Shown here piece after piece: positions 56,819 through 64,000 of a DNA stretch of 64,000 nucleotides. The position numbers were made by a program, and so were the translations under genes. Below the pieces are notes generated by a model, which worked only from the letters and a program-made list of their open reading frames with translations, was not told the origin of the DNA and searched no databases. Source of the DNA: Arthrobacter sp. Hiyo8 (GTDB lineage: Bacteria > Actinomycetota > Actinomycetes > Actinomycetales > Micrococcaceae); contig AP014719.1 of the NCBI GenBank assembly GCA_001549895.1, positions 2,046,001-2,110,000 on the forward strand, read 5' to 3'. Numbering within the stretch: the stretch's first letter is position 1; each line of letters begins with the position of its first letter.

Positions 56819-58505
56819 ATGAATTTTCGCAACAAGCGGCTCTTGTCAACGGCAGGAGTGAGCGCACTCGCAGCATCCACGATCGCTGCCGGCATGATCG
56901 GGTTCGGCCTAACGCCGGCCTCGGCCAATAACGACCACAAGGACACCGCGACGCCTATCAAGCACGTCGTCGTAATTTTCGGCGAGAACGTCTCCTTCGA
57001 CCACTACTTCGCGACGTATCCGCAGGCAGCCAACACGGCAGGCGAAACCCAGCAAGGCAGCGGCGCAGCGGCTCCCGCGTTCACGGCGGCCAAGAACACG
57101 CCGAAAAACATCGCCACCCTCGCCAACGACAAGCTCTTGGCACCTAACAATCCCAACTCGGTCCAGCCCAGCGGCTGACTCCGGGCCAGGCAATCACGTG
57201 CGACCAGGACCACGAATACACCGCGGAGCAAAAGGCCTACAACGGTGGCTTGATGAACAAGTTCGTCGAGAACACGAGCATGGACACCTGTTCGGGTGGC
57301 CAGTTCGGGCGTCCCGGGCTCACCATGGACTACTACGACGGCAACACCGTCACCGGGATCTGGAACTACGCCCAGAACTTCGCCATGAGCGACTCACACT
57401 TCAGCACCGTTTTCGGCCCGTCCAGCCCGGCGCGCTCAACCTCGTGTCCGGCCAGACCCACGGCGTCACCGAATTCACCGCCGCCGGACAGCCCGTCAAG
57501 CCGGCAAGCAGCGACTACACGGTCAAGTTCCCTGACGCGAACGGCGTCGGCACCATGACGGAAGACCCGGATCCGGTCTACGACGACTGCTCCAACAAGA
57601 GCCACGCAAGCAAGAACAACCTCGCCGGCATGCAGGGCAAGAACATCGGCGACCTGCTCAACGACAAGGGCGTCAGCTGGGGCTGGTTCCAGGGCGGCTT
57701 CGCCCGACGACGCCGGCCACGGACACCACCCCGGCAGCCTGCATGACCACCCACACCAACATCGCGGGTGCCACGGTGACTGACTACAACCCGCACCACC
57801 AGCCGTTCCAGTACTACAAGTCAACGTCCAACCCCACCACCTTGCTCCGGCCAGCGTGGACGAGATCGGACACAACGGCCAGGCCAACCACCAGTACGAC
57901 ACCACGGACTTCGCGAAGGTGGTCAACTCGGACAACATGCCTGCCGTCTCCTTCCTGAAGGCGGGTAACTACCAGGACGGCCACGCCGGCTACTCCGATC
58001 CCCTGGACGAGCAGAAGTTCATCACGCAGCAGGTGAACGCCATCCAGAACTCGAAGAACTGGGAAAACACCGCAATCGTCCTCGCCTACGATGACTCCGA
58101 TGGCTGGTACGACCACGTCGCGGCTGGCGTGAAGAACTCCTCCAACACCACTGACGACGCCGCATGGTGCCTCAACGCGTACAACAAGGGTGTCCCGATG
58201 GCCGGAGGCTATGCGGACCGTTGCGGCCCCGGCCCCGCCAGCCGCTCGTGGTGATCTCGCCCTTCGCGAAGAAGAACTTCGTGGACCACACCCAGACGGA
58301 CCAGTCATCCATCCTTCGCTTCATCGAGGACAACTGGCACACCGGCCAGATCGGCGACTCCTCGGCGGACGCCAAGGCCGGCTCCATCAACGCGATGTTC
58401 AACTTTGACAACGCGCGGGACGTGAAGCTTATCCTCAACGAATCGAACGGCACCGTGGTCTCCCGGACCAAGGAAAGCGACGACCAGAACGAGAACAAGC
58501 AGTAG
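56819..58505 (+). CDS. Secreted phosphoesterase (phospholipase C / acid phosphatase-like)
   Basis: About 560 aa. The signal peptide starts MNFRNKRLLSTAGVSALAAS and ends near TPASAN. The phosphoesterase (PF04185) core follows: IKHVVVIFGENVSFDHYFAT with the metal-binding ENxSFD, TCDQDHEYTAEQKAYNGGLM, then VVISPFAKKNFVDHTQTDQS and ILRFIEDNW. Frameshifts lie near 57172, 57424, 57700, 57838 and 58240, with colinear content. It should release phosphate from lipids or other esters outside the cell. It begins 371 bp from divergent purA. Confidence 0.85.
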
Positions 58506-58517
58506 CAAGGTACTTCC

Positions 58518-58558
58518 GAAACGGCACCGTCCCGAATGCATCGGGATGGTGCCGTTTC
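58518..58558 (+). terminator. Terminator of the phosphoesterase gene
   Basis: 18-bp arms (58518-58535 and 58541-58558) with one G-U pair and a 5-base loop, 12 bases after the stop; a T-rich end follows. Confidence 0.85.
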
Positions 58559-58774
58559 CGTTAACGTACGGCCTAGCGCACGGCCCGGTCCATGCCCGGA
58601 AGCCGGCTCCCGCCGTCGAGAGTCCCACCACAGAAGTCCCGATTCACCCCACAGCTCACCGCCGTTCCGGTAGAGTTAACCAGCCCCCAACACTGCACCC
58701 AATCTGACCGGTCGCGGCAAACCGCTCCCGGCCGGATAAGTGCGCCTCGCTACACGTAGGAGACCCAAGCCCAT

Positions 58775-59457
58775 ATGCAAGACCTGGCGACTGAAACACG
58801 CGAAGAGCAGCTCTGGAACCGACGTTTCGAACCCCACATCGCCGAGGTCACGGGCTTTGCGATTCCCTCAAAGAACAGAAGCCTGGCAGCGAAGTCCTCT
58901 ACGTGGACCCCGTCCACAGCGTTGACGAGTGCCGCATCATCAGCCTTTTCTCCAACACCCGCACCACGGAGGGCTCGGGCTTCATCGTCCCGGGTGACGC
59001 GGATGCCACCACCCGCATGGTGGGCATGCAGTGGCAGTTGGGCCTTCGTCCCGAACTCATGATGCCGTGGAACGTCTACCCGTGGATCGAGCCCGACGGC
59101 GAACCGGGCAAGCTGACTCCTGCCAACATCACCGAAGGCCTCAAACCGCTCCTGCGCCTGCTGGCGATCGTGCCGCGCACGTCCGTGCTGGTAGCCCACG
59201 GCAATGAAGCCCATCGATTGGCAGACCAGCTGATGAAGGCTGCTCCGCAGAGCATCCACCGCCGCGGGTTCAAGACATTCAAGGTCCGCTCGCTCGGTGG
59301 GCGTTCCTTCGCCGGCTCCCCCACGCGCCAGCAGGAGTACCTGGACCTCATTCATGGCGCCTACGCCGAGGCCATGGCCCGGACCGGCCTCACCCGGTCT
59401 CCTAGGACCCGCCCGACCCAACTGACTCGCATTTGTTGTCGTTATGACGCCTCATAA
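58775..59457 (+). CDS. Uracil-DNA-glycosylase-superfamily-like protein
   Basis: About 225 aa. After MQDLATETREEQLWNRRFEP and a frameshift near 58875, it reads VLYVDPVHSVDECRIISLFS, GSGFIVPGDADATTRMVG, LMMPWNVYPWIEPDGEPGKL, GLKPLLRLLAIVPRTSVLVA and HGNEAHRLADQLM. The PWNxYPW block and the H in VLVAHGNEAH recall an actinobacterial family annotated as uracil-DNA glycosylase. I cannot see a classical UDG motif A, so activity is uncertain. The last residues run into a hairpin repeat; a lost base may hide an earlier stop near 59404. Confidence 0.55.
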
Positions 59458-59482
59458 CGACATTAACTGCGAGTTAGTTGGG
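59417..59482. repeat. Two-tier intergenic hairpin
   Basis: Outer arms at 59417-59431 and 59468-59482 pair over 15 bp with one mismatch (of G-U type). Inner arms GTCGTTATGA (59438-59447) and TCATAACGAC (59452-59461) pair perfectly with a 4-base loop. I recall very similar hairpins between genes in other Arthrobacter genomes, so it may be a dispersed element. Confidence 0.65.
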
Positions 59483-59549
59483 TGGGGAAAGCGCGACGGC
59501 GGCCGCCCACCTGAGTGGGAGGCCGCCGTCGGCGTTTAATTCACTTGTC

Positions 59550-59966
59550 CTAGCCTTCGATCGCTGCCTTCGCGGCGGGATCGGAGTCGTTCAGGAATTT
59601 CTCGATCCGCTCCGGTTCCTCAGCCTCGCCGATGGCGGCCGACGCCCGGCCGAGGGAGTACAGGGCGCGCAGGAATCCCCTGTTGGGCTCGTGCTCCCAC
59701 GGGATGGCCCGACGCCGCGCCAACCGTTGCGCCGCAGCGAATCCAGTCCGCGGTGGTAACCCACGCGGGAATACGCATAGGAATCGATGGTCCGGCCGTC
59801 AGCCCAGGCTTCTTCGGCCAGGATCGCCCACAGCAACGAAGACGTGGGGTACTTGGCCACGAGGTCCAGGGCCTCCTGCCCAAGGCAAGGTGCTGGTACA
59901 CCTCGGTCTCGGCAGGGAGAAGCGTCGGCTCCGGGCCCATCAGGTTCTTGCGGAATTCGTCGGACA

Positions 59967-59967
<1 letters not shown>
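59550..59967 (-). CDS. DUF3151 family protein
   Basis: About 140 aa. MSDEFRKNLMGPEPTLLPAE, then EALDLVAKYPTSSLLWAILA, EEAWADGRTIDSYAYSRVGY and HRGLDSLRRNGWRG match DUF3151, an actinobacterial family with a TPR-like helical look. Frameshifts lie near 59880 and 59710; the end reads ERIEKFLNDSDPAAKAAIEG. The ATG overlaps the aldolase stop (TAATG), so the two are coupled, an arrangement conserved in actinobacteria. Function unknown. Confidence 0.82.
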
Positions 59968-60985
<1,018 letters not shown>

Positions 60986-61153
60986 GCTGACTCCTATGCT
61001 GATTTTCGTCTGTGGGTTTTGTTGACCCTGGAGTAGACCTATACGGCTAGGCACCATCCTAGCGACTGAAGAATCCGACACCGTGTTTCCGGTCACGGAG
61101 ACGGGTAACACTTGCGGACCTTTTGCCGCCGGGTCCTCTCAGGACAGGCTGGC

Positions 61154-61842
61154 TCAAGACACGCGCTGGCCGAAGTTGTGCCGGCGGATCCACGCGTGCA
61201 TCGCGATGGCCGCGGCCGACGCCGCGTTCATGGACCGCGTGGAACCATACTGCTCGATCGACAAAGTGGCGACGGCGGCGTCGTGCACCTCGGGAGTCAG
61301 GCCGGGGCCCTCCTGCCCGAACACAAGGACGCAGTTGCGCGGAAGTTCGTAGGTTTCCAGCGGCACGGAATCGGGGAAGATGTCGATGCCGATGATGGCC
61401 AGCCCCTCCCCCTGCGCCCACTCCACGAAATCCTCCACGGTGGGGTGGTGGCGGACGTGCTGGTAGCGGTCGGTGACCATGGCGCCGCGACGGTTCCACC
61501 GGCGTCGTCCGATGATGTGGACCTCCTTGGCGAGGAACGCGTTGGCCGTACGCACTACGGTGCCGATGTTCAGGTCGTGCTGCCAGTTCTCAATGGCAAT
61601 GTGGAAATCGTGCCGGTGGGCGTCCAGGTCCGCGACGATCGCCTCGTGCTTCCAGTACCGGTACTTGTCCACGACATTGCGGCGGTCGCCGTCCGCCAGG
61701 AGGTCCGGGTCCCACTGCTCGCCTTCCGGCCAGTCGCCTTCCCAGGGCCCGACGCCGACCTCCGGTTTCGCTTCGGACTCCCCTTCGCTAGAGGAGACGA
61801 ACGACGGGTCGGTGGGGCAGGGTTCTGGGGCCGGTCAGTCAC
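61154..61842 (-). CDS. TrmH/SpoU family RNA methyltransferase
   Basis: About 230 aa from GTG 61842. After a Pro/Glu-rich N-terminus with a frameshift near 61808, the SPOUT domain reads WQHDLNIGTVVRTANAFLAK, EVHIIGRRRWNRRGAMVTDR, VLVFGQEGPGLTPEVHDAA and LSIEQYGSTRSMNAASAAAI. These are the three TrmH motifs (N..N..R, FGxEGxG, xSLNVxxA). Substrate is a tRNA or rRNA 2'-O-ribose; which one is not clear. Confidence 0.88.
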
Positions 61843-61975
61843 TCCTCAACCCTAGCCCGGCCAGTGCCGCATGCGGCGCCGATACCCGGCCCCGTAACGC
61901 AGGACACCCGGGTGTCTCGGAGACCGAAAGATGAAAGACTTGGGACGAGAAGCAGCCACTACGCGGAGGAAAAGC

Positions 61976-62805
61976 ATGGAGAACGCAACCGAGGCCCCAA
62001 GAGCTCAGCCCTTTACCGCAACGGACACGAAATCGAATGCTGGCTCACGGACATGGACGGTGTCCTTGTCCACGAAAACCAAGCGGTTCCCGGAGCGGCT
62101 GAACTGATCCAGCGCTGGGTGGACACCTCCAAGCGATTCCTCGTCCTCACGAACAACTCCATCTTCACGCCGCGGGACTTGGCAGCCCGGTTGAGCTCCT
62201 CAGGCCTGGAAATCCCGGAAGAGAACATCTGGACATCGGCCCTGGCCACGGCCCAGTTCCTCAAGGACCAGGTGCAGGGCTCCGAGTCCGGGAACCGCGC
62301 CTACACCATCGGTGAGGCAGGGCTCACGACGGCGCTGCACGAGGCCGGCTTCATCCTCACCGACCAGAACCCGGACTTCGTGGTGCTCGGCGAAACCCGC
62401 ACCTACTCCTTCGAAGCGATCACCATGGCCATCCGGCTGATCCTCGCGGGGGCGCGTTTCATCGCCACCAACCCGGATGCCACCGGTCCCTCGAAGGACG
62501 GGCCGATGCCCGCCACCGGCGCCATCGCCGCGCTCATCTCCAAGGCGACCGGCCGCGAGCCCTACATTGTGGGCAAGCCGAACCCCATGATGTTCCGTTC
62601 CGCGATGAACCAGATCGACGCGCACTCCGAGACCACGGCAATGATCGGTGACCGCATGGACACCGACATCATCGCGGGCATGGAAGCCGGGCTGCACACG
62701 GTCCTGGTGCTCAGCGGCATCACCCAGCGGGAGGACATCGCGGCCTTCCCGTTCCGGCCGAACCAGGTCCTGAACTCGGTAGCGGACCTCAAAAACCAGA
62801 TCTAA
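61976..62805 (+). CDS. HAD-IIA family sugar phosphatase (NagD-like)
   Basis: About 277 aa. GGAGGA at 61966-61971 supports ATG 61976. One frameshift near 61998 leads to SSALYRNGHEIECWLTDMDG, where LTDMDGVLVHENQAVPGAAE is HAD motif I and FLVLTNNSIFTPRDLAARLS motif II of the IIA class. VGKPNPMMFRSAMNQI (Lys) and MIGDRMDTDIIAGMEAGLHT complete it. It hydrolyses sugar or nucleotide phosphates in the cytoplasm. It precedes the tyrosine phosphatase by 17 bp. Confidence 0.88.
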
Positions 62806-62822
62806 GAAGAAGGGCCGGTGCC

Positions 62823-63497
62823 ATGGCTGTGCTGAACCTCCGGTCCCTGGCCGGTGGCCGTATCCTGAGGGCAGCCAGCCATTTGGCATGGACACCGCGG
62901 CGACGGCCGCGTTCCTGGAACGTCATGGCATCCAGGCCGTCGTGGATCTCCGGAGCGCGTACGAGCGCGCCATCGTGCCCTGGCAACTGGCCAACGGCGC
63001 GGTGGAGCTCGTGGAGAACCCCTCGATCCGCGTACCGCTTCTGCTGGGCTCCAATCGATCCACACGGCCGAAGACCTTGGCGAGCTGTACCTTGGGTGGG
63101 TTCGCGCCCGCCCGGATTGGGTGGCCGAATCGCTGCGTCCCGCGGCCCAAGGCAAGCGGACGCTCATCCACTGCTCGCTCGGCAAGGATCGCACCGGCGT
63201 CGTATCCGCTCTGGCGCTCCTCGCGACGGGCGCTGACCGCGCGGCCGTCGTGGCGGACTACGCCGCAAGCACCGCGGCCCTCCCCACAATGCTGGAAACC
63301 ATGTCAGCAGCTTGGCGGCTGGCTGTCCCCGAGGTTCCGGAGGAGGCATTCAGTCCCTCGCTCATGCTGCTGCAATCCCCGAAGCCGCGATGGAATACTT
63401 CCTGGACCGTTTCGGGCACGAGTTCGGCGACGCGGCGGATTACTTGCGCGTCGCAGGCCTCAGCGGTTCCGAGCTGGACGGACTGCGGCGCAGGTAG
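62823..63497 (+). CDS. Tyrosine-protein phosphatase (PtpB-like)
   Basis: About 226 aa. It starts MAVLNLRSLAGGR. After a shift near 62865 it reads GMDTAATAAFLERHGIQAVV, then DLRSAYERAI. The P-loop is TLIHCSLGKDRTGVVSALAL (HCxxGKDRTG), the signature of PtpB-like and MptpB phosphatases. Later YFLDRFGHEFGDAADYLRVA is the usual end. Frameshifts lie near 62865, 63055 and 63380. It may act on phosphotyrosine or phosphoinositide; the target is unknown. Confidence 0.85.
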
Positions 63498-63507
63498 GGA
63501 GGCACCG

Positions 63508-64000
63508 TCAGTAGAACACCACCCGCGAGCCGGCCCGGGGCAGCGGAAACAGCTCGTTCTCCAGGTCCTCAATGATCGGATTGTAGATAAAGGGATTCCA
63601 CTGCGGGCTCGCATGGGCGGGCGGGCGCCGTCGGTCCTGCGGCCCGTGGACGCGATGTTGAGGGGAATGCCTTGGCCCACGCGGCCCGGGCGGTTTCGTA
63701 GTTCACGGTGTCATCGTTCGGGTTTCCGATAAAGGCCATGCGGGTGTCTCCCAGCCCGTCGACAAACCGTGTGCCGTCAAAGTGGTAGATGTAGTCCGAT
63801 TCGCTCTGGATCAGCACGCTCGACGGCGCGATCGGCGAGAGCTGCTCCAAGGTCTGGTCCCAGATCTGCCCCCATGTGCGTTCGTGCTTGTTCACCACGC
63901 GCTCGCCCAGCTCATAGCCGCCGCGGAGGACTGACGGAACCTGGAAGCCGCTCTCGTACAAGAACACGACGCCGTCGAACCAGCTTTGGTCGAGGATGTC
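63508..64000 (-). CDS. Unrecognised protein, C-terminal part (continues past the window)
   Basis: At least 163 aa are present: FLYESGFQVPSVLRGGYELG, ERVVNKHERTWGQIWDQTLE, SESDYIYHFDGTRFVDGLGD and TRMAFIGNPNDDTVNYETAR. Frame changes lie near 63665 and 63615, after which it ends NPIIEDLENELFPLPRAGSR and VVFY. The upstream part is outside the window, so I cannot tell whether it is an exported or cytoplasmic enzyme. Many Tyr/Trp/Phe residues and GxF motifs suggest an alpha/beta hydrolase-like or glycan protein, but I do not assign it. Confidence 0.5.

Overview
The window is 64 kb of GC-rich, gene-dense chromosome from an actinobacterium, most likely Arthrobacter or a close relative in the Micrococcaceae. 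I base this on the protein styles seen (actinobacterial DnaX tail, split PurS/PurQ/PurL, NgcEFG-type chitooligosaccharide transporter, Stealth protein, LytR_C protein, DUF3151, DUF1206, DUF503), the small SRP RNA just upstream of dnaX, and the codon use. I see no prophage, insertion sequence, integron or CRISPR array.

A dominant property is sequence quality. About half of the genes change reading frame once to several times, yet continue in another frame without loss of protein content. Wherever I could reconstruct the junction, one base had been lost from a run of C or G (CCCGGG, CCCC, GGGG). I read these as sequencing or assembly deletions, so such genes are given as one full-length gene with the approximate shift positions, not as pseudogenes.

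Layout. 1-3828: a carbohydrate-type operon (TIM-barrel isomerase end, DUF1080 protein, beta-propeller protein, UPF0303 protein) followed by an MHS-type transporter. 3950-12511: GNAT, FrnE-like DsbA, TetR, LytR_C protein and partner, HAD hydrolase, Stealth sugar-phosphate transferase with a DUF2142 membrane protein, metallophosphoesterase. 12591-16654: inverted 32-bp-period repeats, APC permease, TetR, amidohydrolase. 16651-21700: glutathione peroxidase, M23 peptidase, MarR with a divergent drug exporter, DUF2236 protein. 21759-26257: putA and divergent LysR. 26333-34750: tRNA-Ser, NIF3-like protein, SRP RNA, dnaX, recR, ABC exporter, lysC. 34865-42326: small proteins, then a four-gene unit (OhrR-like regulator, SSI-like lipoprotein, 3-methyladenine glycosylase, second SSI-like protein) convergent with a secreted subtilase, then a DUF1540 protein. 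42636-47396: purSQL and membrane proteins. 47408-50728: ngcEFG. 50938-56447: TPR, YjbR, polysaccharide deacetylase, CoA-binding protein, sigma factor with a membrane partner, purA. 56819-64000: secreted phosphoesterase, UDG-like protein, DUF3151, fructose-bisphosphate aldolase, TrmH, HAD-IIA phosphatase, tyrosine phosphatase and the end of an unrecognised gene.

The two points I find most worth following are the OhrR/SSI/glycosylase/SSI unit facing a subtilase gene, and an intergenic repeat with a fixed 32-bp period found in the same direct-then-inverted arrangement at two places 25 kb apart.
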